Source of the DNA: AP-15 sp035252905
GTDB taxonomy: Bacteria > Pseudomonadota > Alphaproteobacteria > ATCC43930 > CGMCC-115725
Assembly: GCA_035252905.1 (NCBI GenBank)
Contig: DATFCQ010000343.1
Span: 1 to 37,226 of the forward strand
Direction: 5' to 3'
DNA length: 37,226 bases
The notes beneath the pieces are model-generated. The model had not been told where the DNA came from, ran no database searches, and worked only from the letters and a program-made list of their open reading frames with translations. Both the position numbers and the translations under genes were made by a program. Shown piece by piece: positions 21,884-34,396 of the stretch. Positions within the stretch are counted from its first letter, which is position 1; every line of letters begins with the position of its first letter.

Positions 21884-22342
21884 TCAGGCCAGCTTGTATC
21901 CCTGCCGCGCCAGAAGCTTCCAGGTGCCGTCCTGTTTTTGCCAGACCGCGAGGACGCCGATCCTGACACGGACGGGCTTGCCGTCGGTTTCGGCTTCGGA
22001 CGCATAGACATGGCGCACGATTGCGGCGTCGCCGGCCACCGCGATCGTCAGATCGGGAAAATCGAGCGATTTGACCTTGGCCTTCCGGGTCATGACGCCG
22101 TTGACGAACTCGGCTTTTGTCTGGACCCTGCCGCTCGAATGACCGTAGCTCAGCTGATCGGCCGCAAGCTGCTCCAATTGCGCCTTGTCCGCCTGCAATA
22201 GCGCCGTGCGCAGCGCCTCGACCTTCTGTTTGACCGCCGCCTCGTCGGCCGGATCCGCAAGGGCCGCGGAGCCGTGCAGCAGGCTCGATGCGCCAAGGGC
22301 AATCGCGCTCATTACCGTGAGATCACGCCGGGTTACGTGCAT
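21884..22342 (-). CDS. Secreted NTF2-like (DUF4440-type) protein
   Basis: A 152-residue protein. The N-terminus MHVTRRDLTVMSAIALGASS and LLHGSAALA is a signal peptide of twin-arginine appearance (T-R-R-D-L-T). The mature part has the SnoaL/NTF2-like pattern: DEAAVKQKVEALRTALLQAD, LEQLAADQLSYGHSSGRVQT, VRVRIGVLAVWQKQDGTWKL and LARQGYKL. It is probably periplasmic; function is not known and many relatives are small-molecule binding or processing domains. ATG 22342 has GGGAG in front; the extended frame upstream is repeat sequence. A nested repeat element begins just before it. Confidence 0.82.
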   Translation of the reverse strand: MHVTRRDLTVMSAIALGASSLLHGSAALADPADEAAVKQKVEALRTALLQADKAQLEQLAADQLSYGHSSGRVQTKAEFVNGVMTRKAKVKSLDFPDLTIAVAGDAAIVRHVYASEAETDGKPVRVRIGVLAVWQKQDGTWKLLARQGYKLA

Positions 22343-22395
22343 GGGGCTCTCCCTCGGCCTCTGTCGGTTCGGATCAGCTTCGCGTCGCCTCAAGC

Positions 22396-22622
22396 CTAAG
22401 CAGGATTTCGTAGGTTGATACACACATCGTTATGCGCGGTCCAATCCTCCTTGTCGTCCCGGCGAAGGCCGGGACCCATGGCTCCGCTGCCCCGAACCTT
22501 TCAGGCACAGCACTTTCGTACCCATGAGCACCGGCTCGTAGCGCGGAAGGATGGATCCCGGCCTTCGCCGGGATGACGGGGGACAGGGCTGCGGTGCGTA
22601 TGAACCAACAGAATCCTGCCTA
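22396..22622. repeat. Second nested inverted-repeat element (MITE-like)
   Basis: The outer arms (22399-22425 and 22595-22621) are imperfect inverted copies containing AGCAGGATT and AATCCTGCC. Inside lies another inverted pair of the CGTCCCGGCGAAGGCCGGGA type (22455-22478 and 22552-22578). The total is about 227 bp and it occupies most of the 383-base gap between the NTF2-like gene and the NHL-repeat gene. No gene is seen in the gap. Confidence 0.75.
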
Positions 22623-22725
22623 GCCGGTTTATCCGCCCCGTCGAAGGGTTTCGTACAAGCCCGGTGGCGAGCCCGCAGAGAGAGCCGGCGAGCGTCGCTC
22701 AGGCTCGCCGGCTCCAGGGCGGGGC

Positions 22726-23601
22726 TCAGCCTCTGCGCACGAACTTGTCGACGCTGCGGTCCTGGGTCAATCCGGCGTAGATATCGCCGCGCGAGTCGAC
22801 GCCTACGCCGTGGACATGACGGCTCTCCATGCGGGCGAGCACCGTTCCGTTGGCATCGCGGACCGAGACATAGGCGGGTCTGTCGCCGTCTTCCTGCTCG
22901 GCAATATAGAAATTGCCGTCGCGGCCGCGCGTGATGTCGTTGGGGCCTCCCATGCCGGTCCACATGCCAAGGAAATCGCCCTCCGGCGAGAAGATCTGGA
23001 TGCGCTTGTTCGCGCGATCGGCCACATAGAGCTTGCCGTCAGGGTCGATCGCGAGGCTGTGAGGCAGGTGGAACTCGCCCTCGGCCTTGCCCGGCGCGCC
23101 CCACGACTTGACGAGCCGGCCGTCGCGGGTAAAGCGGTGCACGCGGGCGTTGCGGTACCCGTCGGTCACATAGAGGTCGCCGTTAGGGTGGGCCATCATC
23201 TCGGTCGGATGGTTGAACGGCCCCGCCGCGCGCAGCGCGAGCCAGGGCGGCCCTTCGCAGCCCGTGTCGGAATGCACGCCGCGCCGGCCAAGCTCCAGCA
23301 GGGGCTTGCCGTCCAATGTGAACGATTTCGCGACCGAGTCGGAGCGGTCGGTCGTATAGACGACGTCGCCGACGATTTTCAGACCGTGCGGATCCGTAAC
23401 CTCGCCGCTGCCCCAGGCGCCCAGATATTTCCCCTCGCGGTCGAAGACCACCACCGGCGGATCCTTGCGCTGGAACACGTAAATACGGTCCTGCGCATCG
23501 CTCGCCACCCGGCTGACCAGCCCGAACGATTCGCCCGCGGGCGGTTTGAGAAAATCGCGGATCAGTTCGTAGCTGTATTTGCCCGCACCAACCTGTGTCA
23601 T
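22726..23601 (-). CDS. NHL-repeat beta-propeller protein
   Basis: A 291-residue propeller of NHL repeats. Recurrent units are PHGLKIVGDVVYTTDRSDS, DLYVTDGYRNARVHRFTRDG, PHSLAIDPDGKLYVADRANK with RIQIFSPEGDFLG, and NDITRGRDGNFYIAEQEDG. This organisation is found in bacterial proteins annotated as peptidyl-alpha-hydroxyglycine amidating lyase-like or 6-bladed NHL sensors; the lyase activity should not be assumed. There is no signal peptide. ATG 23601 follows GGAGGAGGG. Upstream is a broken transporter gene on the same strand; the two may once have been a unit. Confidence 0.85.
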   Translation of the reverse strand: MTQVGAGKYSYELIRDFLKPPAGESFGLVSRVASDAQDRIYVFQRKDPPVVVFDREGKYLGAWGSGEVTDPHGLKIVGDVVYTTDRSDSVAKSFTLDGKPLLELGRRGVHSDTGCEGPPWLALRAAGPFNHPTEMMAHPNGDLYVTDGYRNARVHRFTRDGRLVKSWGAPGKAEGEFHLPHSLAIDPDGKLYVADRANKRIQIFSPEGDFLGMWTGMGGPNDITRGRDGNFYIAEQEDGDRPAYVSVRDANGTVLARMESRHVHGVGVDSRGDIYAGLTQDRSVDKFVRRG

Positions 23602-23677
23602 TGCCGCCCTCCTCCCGGGAAAATGAGCCGCGATCGCTCCGGATTATCGCATAGAGAAATCGGCGCCTCTACCGCCT

Positions 23678-24202
23678 CTACAACGAGGCCTGTTCGGCGC
23701 CGCGGGGCGGGCGGCGCAGTGCCGCCAACAGGCGCCGGTGATCGGGCAGGGTGAAGAGCGCCGTCGCCAATACCAGACGCCGAGCCCGGCAAATCCGGCG
23801 TGAAACCAGCGCCAGGCGTGGGCTGCGGCGACCACGCCGCCGAGCAGCGGGCCGGCGGCGGCGCCGAAAAAGCCGAGATTAACCGCCGCCGCGGTGATCG
23901 GCAGCCGCTCCGGCGGGAAATTCCGGATGACCGGCAGCAAGGCCGGGAGCAGCATGATCCCGGTCGAAATGCGGCGCCGGCGATGAACAGCCTTTCGGTC
24001 AACAGAAAGGCCGGCCGCTGCGGAAAGCGCTGCGCCAGATCGCCGCCATTGCCTCTTACCGATAGGGTACAATCGCGGTGCTGACGATCACATAGGGTAC
24101 GAGCGCCAGGATCGCGATCATCAGCGATGCGGCGTAATTGCCTTCAAACGGGCGCTGCACGCGCGGGCGCTCCCTGGACCCCGCCGCCGAAGATCCCGGC
24201 AT
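23678..24202 (-). pseudogene. MFS transporter pseudogene
   Basis: Remains of a major-facilitator (drug/H+ type) transporter in three frames. Frame 1 starts ATG 24202 and gives the first membrane helix (FEGNYAASLMIAILALVPYV) before a TAA at 24056. A second frame reads RFPQRPAFLLTERLFIAGAAF. A third gives STGIMLLPALLPVIRNFPPE, then LGFFGAAAGPLLGGVVAAA. A further shift near 23775 leads to LATALFTLPDHRRLL and a TAG at 23678. Only about 170 residues remain of the 400 or more typical of the family, so large internal parts are deleted. It is certainly non-functional if the sequence is correct. Confidence 0.8.
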
Positions 24203-24206
24203 CGCC

Positions 24207-24650
24207 TCAAACCGACGCAACCAATGCGAATTCGACCGCCATGCGCAAGACGCCCGACGACACGCCCGACCGCGCCAGCAGGGCCCAGAGCGGCGGTCCC
24301 TGATAGCGGCCGGCGCTGCGCCAGATCGCGCCAAAGACGAAGACGAACCAGACCAGCGAGACTCCATAGATCTGCCGGGCGCGGCGCGCCTCGCGCTTGT
24401 CCCGAGCTGCCCCGGCCAGCGCGCGCCACAGAAGGAGCGCGAAGGCGACGTTGCCGCCGACCCCCCACACCCAATAGGTCACCGGAAGCGGCAGCTCGCC
24501 GCGCCAACAACGCAGCGGCGTCGCGGCAATCGCTAGGAACCGATTGCCGCTATGATCGGCGCCGTTGGGGTCCCCGCACGATTGAAAATCGCGCGGGGTT
24601 GGGGGCGGCGCCTCGGCTCTCGGGTTCGCGGAAGGCAAAGCGTGCGGCAT
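24207..24650 (-). CDS. Small membrane protein, hypothetical
   Basis: A protein of about 147 residues. From about residue 50 it reads ELPLPVTYWVWGVGGNVAFA and LLLWRA, then a charged loop (RDKREARRARQ), a second helix (YGVSLVWFVFVFGAIWR), the conserved-looking SAGRYQGPPLWALLAR, and a final hydrophobic helix. I recall similar W-R-S-A-G-R-Y-x-G proteins in other proteobacteria, without known function. The start is uncertain: ATG 24650 has GGAG at good spacing, but a hairpin (24572-24598) lies inside the N-terminal coding part, which is Pro/Ala-rich and may not be translated. It lies 4 bases before the MFS pseudogene start. Confidence 0.55.
   Translation of the reverse strand: MPHALPSANPRAEAPPPTPRDFQSCGDPNGADHSGNRFLAIAATPLRCWRGELPLPVTYWVWGVGGNVAFALLLWRALAGAARDKREARRARQIYGVSLVWFVFVFGAIWRSAGRYQGPPLWALLARSGVSSGVLRMAVEFALVASV
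24572..24598. repeat. Hairpin near the start of the small membrane-protein gene
   Basis: CCCCGCACGATT and AATCGCGCGGGG pair (11 of 12 positions) around a 3-base loop. It lies inside the assumed N-terminal coding region of the small membrane protein and suggests that translation may really begin further downstream. Confidence 0.5.
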
Positions 24651-24810
24651 CGGCGGCTCCGGGATTGCATTCATTGCCGAGCGTCTCGCCTGGAAAACAG
24701 CGCCGCGCCGCCGCCTGTCCCGCGGGCCGATCTTCATGCCGCATCACCACCCGTCACGGGCATGCGTCCGGAATTTGTACGTATCCACGTTCGTCACCAC
24801 GTCGGGCGTG

Positions 24811-25080
24811 ATGGACTTCGAATGGTGGGAGGCAAAGCGCCTCGCCGTTCTGCGGGAGCGCGGCATCGACTTTGTCGATGCTCAAGCGCTGTTCGACGGC
24901 CGCCCGCTTTACACCGCGCCCTCGCCGCGCGGAGCGGAGGAGCGGTGGCTGAGCGTCGGCGAGATCGACGACCGGCTTGTCGCTGTCGTTTGGACGTGAC
25001 GCGGCGAGGCCATTCGGCTCATCACAGCGAGGAGGGCACGCGATGGCGAAGGAGCGCGATACCAGGCGCATTTCGGCTGA
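24811..25080 (+). pseudogene. brnT: BrnT-type toxin, interrupted by a nonsense codon
   Basis: A BrnT-like (RelE-fold) ribonuclease toxin. MDFEWWEAKRLAVLRERGID and FVDAQALFDGRPLY match the family start, then WLSVGEIDDRLVAVVWT. A TGA at 24997-24999 stops it there, but the same frame continues RGEAIRLITARRARD and GEGARYQAHFG to a TGA at 25078-25080, which is the expected BrnT C-terminus containing conserved basic catalytic residues. One base change (for example TGG or CGA to TGA) therefore inactivates it. A GTACGTATCCACGTTCG stretch at 24777-24793 may be the autoregulated promoter. The intact frame would overlap the BrnA start, as is usual. Upstream extension of the open frame is not needed. Confidence 0.75.
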
Positions 25081-25384
25081 GGAGATCGAAACCATGCGCC
25101 GGCGCGGCGACAGCGGTACTGATTGGGCCAAGGTCGATTCCATGAGCGAGGAGGAACTGGAGGCGAGCATCGCCGCCGATCCCGACGACGTGCACGAGGA
25201 ACCGGATTGGACCCGTGCAGTTGCGGGTTTGCCGCCGCGCAAGGAGCACGTCAATATCCGCATCGACGCCGATGTGCTCGCCTGGTTCAGAGCGACGGGC
25301 AAGGGCTACCAGACCCGCATCAACAACGTTCTGCGCGCCTTTATCGAGAGCCGCAAGCGCGCGGAGCATCGAGCGCGGCCGCGC

Positions 25385-30103
<4,719 letters not shown>

Positions 30104-30114
30104 CCTCGCCCTCC

Positions 30115-31560
30115 TCATTCGGCCGCCAAGGCCGGCGCGGCCTGGCGCGACAGATGGCGATGGATCCGTTCGGCGACGTCGCGGCCGTCGCGGATCGCCC
30201 AGACCACGAGCGCGGCGCCGCGCACGATGTCGCCGGCGGCGAAAACCCCCGGCAATGAGGTCATCATCGTGCGGAAATCGATCTTGATGGTGCCGGAGCG
30301 GGTGACCGCCAGTTCGGGCGCGTCGAACAGCACCGGCAGGTCGTCGGGGTCGAACCCCAAGGCCTCGATGACGAGATCGGCGTCGAAGTCAAAGCTCGCG
30401 CCGAGGACCGGCTGCGGCACCTGTCTGCCGGTCGCGTCGGGCATGCCGAGATGCATCGATTGCGCCTTGACGCGCGCGACGCGGTTTTTTCTGCGCTTGC
30501 CGATAAAGGCGGTCGGCGCCGAGAGCCAAATGAATTCGACCCCTTCCTCCTCGGCGTGATGCACCTCGCGCGCCGAGCCCGGCATGTTGGCGCGGTCGCG
30601 GCGGTAGAGGCAGCGCACATTTTTGGCCCCCTGCCGCACGGCGGTACGCACGCAATCCATCGCCGTGTCGCCGCCGCCGATGACGACGACGTCCTTGCCC
30701 CGCGCGTCGAGCATGCCGTTGTCGAAATCGGCGACCCGGTCGCCCAGCCCCTTGCGGTTTGACGCGGTCAGATAGGCCATCGCCGGCACGATGTTGGCGA
30801 GCCCGGCCCCGGGGCAGGCGAGGCGGCGCGCCTTATAGACGCCGGTCGCGATCAAGACGGCGTCGTGGCGGTCGCGCAATTCGTCGAGCGGAATGTCGCG
30901 GCCGATCTCGGTTTCGAGGCGGAAGGCGACACCGCTCTCCGCAAGCAGGCAATGCCGGCGCGCGACGACTTTTTTGTCGAGCTTGAAATTGGGGATGCCA
31001 TAGATCAACAGCCCGCCGACCCGGTCGTAGCGGTCGTAGATCGTAACCCTGTAGCCCTTCCCGCGCAGTTGCGCGGCGGCGGCGAGGCCGGCCGGGCCGG
31101 CGCCGATGATCCCGACCGACAGGTCCAATTCGCGCCGCGGCCGGATCGGCCTGACCCAGCCCTCGGCAAAGGCGGTCTCGGTGATGAAGCGCTCGACTGC
31201 CCCGATCGTCACGCTCTCGAACTCTTTGTCGATCACGCAATTGCCTTCGCACAGGCGATCCTGCGGGCAGATGCGGCCGCAGATCTCGGGAAAGTCGTTG
31301 GTCGCCGCGGCCAGTTCGTAAGCCTCTTCGAGCCGGCCTGCGGCGGTCAGCATCAGCCAGTCGGGGATGTTGTTGGAGAGCGGGCAATGCACCTGACAGA
31401 ACGGCACGCCGCATTGCGAGCAGCGCCCGGCCTGCAGGGCGGCGCGCGCCGGGTCGAACTCGGCATAGATCTCGTCGAAGTCGCGGCGCCGCTCTGCCGC
31501 CGCGCGCTTCTCCGGCATCTCCTTGTCGCAGGAGACGAACTTCAACAGGTTTTGCGCCAT
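30115..31560 (-). CDS. gltD: Glutamate synthase (NADPH) small subunit
   Basis: A 481-residue beta chain of GOGAT, which passes electrons from NADPH via FAD and two [4Fe-4S] clusters to GltB. Cluster ligands: RCSQCGVPFCQVHCPLSNN and CGRICPQDRLCEGNC. FAD site: VGIIGAGPAGLAAAAQLRG. NADPH site: VVVIGGGDTAMDCVRTAV, then the FAD motif GVFAAGDIVRGAALVVWAI. Length and order are normal. ATG 31560 has a GGCGGGC ribosome site; its TGA overlaps an ATG of gltB. A perfect palindrome (31635-31649) and a TATAAC-like box (about 31586-31591) lie upstream, so this is likely the first gene of the gltDB transcript. Confidence 0.95.
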   Translation of the reverse strand: MAQNLLKFVSCDKEMPEKRAAAERRRDFDEIYAEFDPARAALQAGRCSQCGVPFCQVHCPLSNNIPDWLMLTAAGRLEEAYELAAATNDFPEICGRICPQDRLCEGNCVIDKEFESVTIGAVERFITETAFAEGWVRPIRPRRELDLSVGIIGAGPAGLAAAAQLRGKGYRVTIYDRYDRVGGLLIYGIPNFKLDKKVVARRHCLLAESGVAFRLETEIGRDIPLDELRDRHDAVLIATGVYKARRLACPGAGLANIVPAMAYLTASNRKGLGDRVADFDNGMLDARGKDVVVIGGGDTAMDCVRTAVRQGAKNVRCLYRRDRANMPGSAREVHHAEEEGVEFIWLSAPTAFIGKRRKNRVARVKAQSMHLGMPDATGRQVPQPVLGASFDFDADLVIEALGFDPDDLPVLFDAPELAVTRSGTIKIDFRTMMTSLPGVFAAGDIVRGAALVVWAIRDGRDVAERIHRHLSRQAAPALAAE

Positions 31561-31634
31561 GCTGCCCGCCGGGTTGGAACCGCGCCGTTATATGGGCCGC
31601 GGCGGCCGCGAGGCGAGAGCAAACAGCCTTAAAA

Positions 31635-31649
31635 GTCAGCATGGCTGAC
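31635..31649. promoter_or_regulatory. Palindromic operator-like site before gltD
   Basis: A perfect 6-3-6 palindrome, GTCAGC-ATG-GCTGAC, lies 75 bases before the gltD start in the only sizeable upstream gap. The size and symmetry suit a dimeric regulator. Which one is unknown; no regulator gene is next to it. Confidence 0.45.
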
Positions 31650-31714
31650 ACGATTTTTGGCCACAGGCGGTGGATTTCCCCGGCCAGCGCTCCGGAATAC
31701 TATCGAGAAACCAT

Positions 31715-31737
31715 AATAGTCTCGAAAAGAGACTATT
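31715..31737 (-). terminator. Hairpin overlapping the methyltransferase stop
   Basis: A perfect 9-bp stem AATAGTCTC/GAGACTATT with a 5-base A-rich loop. It includes the TAG stop (31733-31735) of the minus-strand methyltransferase gene and stands before the gltD promoter region. A T-run lies only on the plus-strand side, so on the coding strand it is a weak intrinsic terminator. Confidence 0.55.
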
Positions 31738-32389
31738 TTTCAAGAACGGCACAGGTGATCCGGTACGGAGCGGCGAGCCAGTAAAGCTTGGCCATCGAGC
31801 GGCGCCAGCGCCGCAGCGACAGAAAAGGCAGCGGCAAGCGCGCGAGATGGCGCAATAAGAGCCACGGGCGCGCCCGCACCTCGTCGCGGTAGGAGAGCCC
31901 GGAATCGAGGATCGCGCCCTCGCAGAGGCGGGCGCCGGCAAAGAGCCGCGCGACCTCTTCGGGGCTCGGCCGGTACATCGTATCGATCGGGTCGGCGTGG
32001 TGAGGATAGCTGAACGGCACAGTCACAAAGACGAGCCCGCCCGTGTCGATGAGGTCGAGCGCGCAGCGCGCGAGGCGCGCCGGCTCACGCACATGTTCCA
32101 ACAGGTTGCAGCACAACAGCGCTTTTGGGCGCAGTGCCCTGAGGCGCGGAACATCGGCGGGATCGGTCAGATCGGCCCGGACGTCGACGCCCGGGGCCGC
32201 ACGCAGATCGACATGGACGACCTTAACGCCGCGCGCGGCCAGCGGCCGGAACAATTCCGCGGCGATCCAGGGCTGCCGCTCCTCGCGAAACCTTGTGTCG
32301 CTGCTGCCGAGGTTCAACAACGGCGACAGCCGCTCCGCCGGAAAGCGATCGAGCCTGTCGCGCAGCCAGCGCGCTTCGGCGGCAAAGAT
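31733..32389 (-). CDS. SAM-dependent methyltransferase-like protein, apparent ATC start
   Basis: About 218 residues if translation starts at ATC 32389. Content: LLNLGSSDTRFRE near residue 25 (cofactor glycine-loop region), VVHVDLRAAPGVDVRADLTD, ALLCCNLLEHVREPARLARC, GGLVFVTVPFSYPHHADPID and MYRPSPEEVARLF, a class I methyltransferase-like chain often encoded with glycan genes. A near-perfect ribosome site AAGGAGG ends five bases before ATC at 32387-32389, where relatives would read MFAAEARWL. There is no ATG, GTG or TTG with usable spacing. Either ATC is used or the start was lost. A palindromic repeat lies just upstream. Confidence 0.7.
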   Translation of the reverse strand: MFAAEARWLRDRLDRFPAERLSPLLNLGSSDTRFREERQPWIAAELFRPLAARGVKVVHVDLRAAPGVDVRADLTDPADVPRLRALRPKALLCCNLLEHVREPARLARCALDLIDTGGLVFVTVPFSYPHHADPIDTMYRPSPEEVARLFAGARLCEGAILDSGLSYRDEVRARPWLLLRHLARLPLPFLSLRRWRRSMAKLYWLAAPYRITCAVLEK

Positions 32390-32425
32390 CGGCGCCTCCT
32401 TACAGCCTGTTTGCGTGAGGGAAAT

Positions 32426-32505
32426 GGCGGAGTGCGCTGCGCTTTTCCGCCCTACACCAAACCGTAGGACGGAAAACCCCGGCGAAAGCCGGGGGCATTC
32501 CGCCG
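32426..32505. repeat. palindromic repeat, GGCGGAATGC family copy C
   Basis: An inverted repeat of the same family as 663-759. The outer arms GGCGGAGTGC and GCATTCCGCC lie around TTTTCCGCCCTAC and GTAGGACGGAAAA, with a CCCCGGC/GCCGGGG hairpin on one side. It lies between the SDR stop and the methyltransferase start. Confidence 0.8.
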
Positions 32506-32529
32506 ATTTCACCCCATAGCGATCACCCC

Positions 32530-33231
32530 CTAGAAGCGCTCGACCCAGGGCCGCAATTCGATCTCCCAGCTCCATGCCGAGCGCGGCTGATTGATCAATT
32601 GCCAATAGGCGGCGGCGATCGCGTCGGGATCGAGCATGCTGTCGGGCTGGTCGGGCGGCTCGACGCGGCCCGGGTTGCGGATCGCGCCGTCGATGACGAA
32701 GTGGCCGATGTGAATGCCCTGCGGCGAAAGCTCGCGCGCCAGACTTTGCGCGAGCCCGCGCAGGGCGAACTTGCCCATCGCGAACGGAGCCGACAGGGAA
32801 TAGCCCTTGACGCTGGCCGAGGCGCCGGTGAACAGGATCGCGCCTTTCCCTTTCGGCAGCATGCGCTTTGCCGCCTGCCGGGCGACGAGAAAGCCGCCAA
32901 AGGCCGACACCATCAGCGCGTGGCGGACCTCGTCCGGCACGAGATCGACAAGGGGGCCGCGCGCGCGGGCGCTGGCGTTGTAGACGACGAGATCGGGCGG
33001 GCCGATCTCGGCGTCGACCGCGGTGAACAGGCGCTCGACCTGGTCCGGCGCGACCGCGTCGCAGGCAAAGGCGCTGGCTCCGGTCTCTTCGCACAGCGGC
33101 TTGAGCTTGTCCGCGTCGCGCGCGGCAAGCGCCACCTGCAGCCCCTCGCGGGCGAACAGGCGCGCCAATGAGGCGCTCAACCCCCGTCCCGCACCGACGA
33201 TCAGCGCGGCTTCATAAGTCGATTGCGGCAT
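32530..33231 (-). CDS. SDR-family oxidoreductase lacking the catalytic Tyr
   Basis: A 233-residue Rossmann protein of the short-chain dehydrogenase group. Nucleotide loop: LIVGAGRGLSASLARLFARE. Strand-helix LQVALAARDADKL is followed by CDAVAPDQVERLF. The expected Ser is in LFTGASASVKGYSL, and the Y-x-x-x-K motif reads F-A-M-G-K (APFAMGKFALRGLAQSLAREL), so the catalytic Tyr is Phe. It may bind NAD(P) without classical SDR catalysis, or belong to a known Phe-containing subgroup. ATG 33231 follows GGGAGGAAC. It ends 25 bases from the palindromic repeat before the methyltransferase gene; the two are on one strand. Confidence 0.85.
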   Translation of the reverse strand: MPQSTYEAALIVGAGRGLSASLARLFAREGLQVALAARDADKLKPLCEETGASAFACDAVAPDQVERLFTAVDAEIGPPDLVVYNASARARGPLVDLVPDEVRHALMVSAFGGFLVARQAAKRMLPKGKGAILFTGASASVKGYSLSAPFAMGKFALRGLAQSLARELSPQGIHIGHFVIDGAIRNPGRVEPPDQPDSMLDPDAIAAAYWQLINQPRSAWSWEIELRPWVERF

Positions 33232-33427
33232 CTCCGTTCCTCCCGTCGGGCTCAACCTTTCCGCCACCATAGCATTTCGCCGCGATGGAAGAGCGATCTC
33301 TGCATCGCCGGTCGCGCCCTCGCCCGCAGCCGCACAGGGTTGCAAGTCAGAAGTAAGTAAATACAAAACAAACCTTGAAAGGTGGGTAAAATTCCTAGAG
33401 TTTTCTTTGAATCTTGAACAGTTGTTC

Positions 33428-33456
33428 TTGTAGTTGTTTTTGAAGTCGCGTACAAA
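33428..33456 (+). promoter_or_regulatory. Predicted sigma70-type promoter of the G1 peptidase gene
   Basis: TTGTAG (33428-33433), a 17-base spacer and TACAAA (33451-33456) lie in an unusually AT-rich stretch 38 bases before the start of the peptidase gene. An inverted GAACA/TGTTC pair just upstream (33416-33427) could be an operator. Confidence 0.5.
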
Positions 33457-33493
33457 GTGACAGATAAAGCCACCTGCAAAACGCGGGCGGGAG

Positions 33494-34378
33494 ATGATGC
33501 CAAAGCACTTTCTTTTGCCGGCTCGGGTCGCCGGGCTGGTTCTTGTCGGCGTGGCCGGCTTGGCGCTGTTTGCTTTTCCGCAATCGCCATCGACCCCGGT
33601 GCCGCGGCACGGGCCGATCCATGTCCGCCGTCACCACGACGGCAGCCTCAAACGCGGTCTGCGCAACGAATGGATCAGTAACAACTGGTCCGGCTACGAG
33701 CTGGCCAATTTCCAGACCGCGCAGAAATACACCGAGGCGCAGATGAGCTGGGTCGTTCCGACCGTCCGCTACGGCCCCTCCACCGACACGACCTCCTCCC
33801 CGCAATATTCGGCGAACTGGGTCGGCATCGGCGGCTTCTGCGAGAACAGCGCGTGCTTTGAGGCCGATAATACGCTAATCCAGCTCGGGACCGAGCAGGA
33901 CGTCGCAGCCGACGGCACGACGCAATACTACGCCTGGTACGAGGTCTTGCCGCAGCCCGAGGTCCCGCTGCCCGCGCGCTATGGGGTCAAGCCGGGCGAC
34001 AGGATCAGCGCGAGCCTCAAATGCGTCGGCTTATGCTCGTCGGGCTGGGTGCAGATCTGGCAGTTGACGATGACCGATCGGACCCAGGCCTGGACATGGT
34101 CGAGGGAGCTGATCTACGGCTCCTCGATGCTCTCGGCGGAGTGGATCGAGGAGGCCCCGTATGACGGGGGCATTCTGCCGCTCGCCGATTTCGGCACCGC
34201 CGGCTTCTCGGCGACGCGGGGAGCGAATGGTCAGCCCCCGTCTCTTTCCGTCACCGCCAACGCCATCCAGATCGAAGACCCGTGGGGACAGACCGCAAAC
34301 CCGTCCGCTGCCGATCCCGCGGAGGATTTCAACGTCTGCTGGGGCTACCAGACCGACACACTCTGCACGATGCCGTAA
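33494..34378 (+). CDS. G1-family (glutamic) endopeptidase, secreted
   Basis: A 294-residue eqolisin-type peptidase, an acid protease family using a Gln/Glu pair and best known in fungi. N-terminal signal: ARVAGLVLVGVAGLALFAFP. The mature protein has NNWSGYEL (64-70), WVVPTV, NWVGIGGFCENSACFEAD, the catalytic Gln130 in LIQLGTEQDVA, YAWYEVLPQPEVPLP, and the catalytic Glu216 in SAEWIEEAPYDGGILPLADF. The 86-residue spacing between them is close to that in scytalidoglutamic peptidase. Six cysteines suggest disulfides and export. ATG 33494 or 33497 follows GCGGGCGGGAG. The AT-rich leader contrasts with its GC-rich neighbours, a possible sign of transfer or strong regulation. Confidence 0.88.
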   Translation: MMPKHFLLPARVAGLVLVGVAGLALFAFPQSPSTPVPRHGPIHVRRHHDGSLKRGLRNEWISNNWSGYELANFQTAQKYTEAQMSWVVPTVRYGPSTDTTSSPQYSANWVGIGGFCENSACFEADNTLIQLGTEQDVAADGTTQYYAWYEVLPQPEVPLPARYGVKPGDRISASLKCVGLCSSGWVQIWQLTMTDRTQAWTWSRELIYGSSMLSAEWIEEAPYDGGILPLADFGTAGFSATRGANGQPPSLSVTANAIQIEDPWGQTANPSAADPAEDFNVCWGYQTDTLCTMP

Positions 34379-34396
34379 TACGGGTGCTTTCCTCAC

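Noticed and set aside
24997..24999. TGA in brnT as a selenocysteine or programmed read-through codon
   Set aside because: No SECIS-like hairpin after it and BrnT proteins do not carry selenocysteine; a nonsense mutation is simpler.
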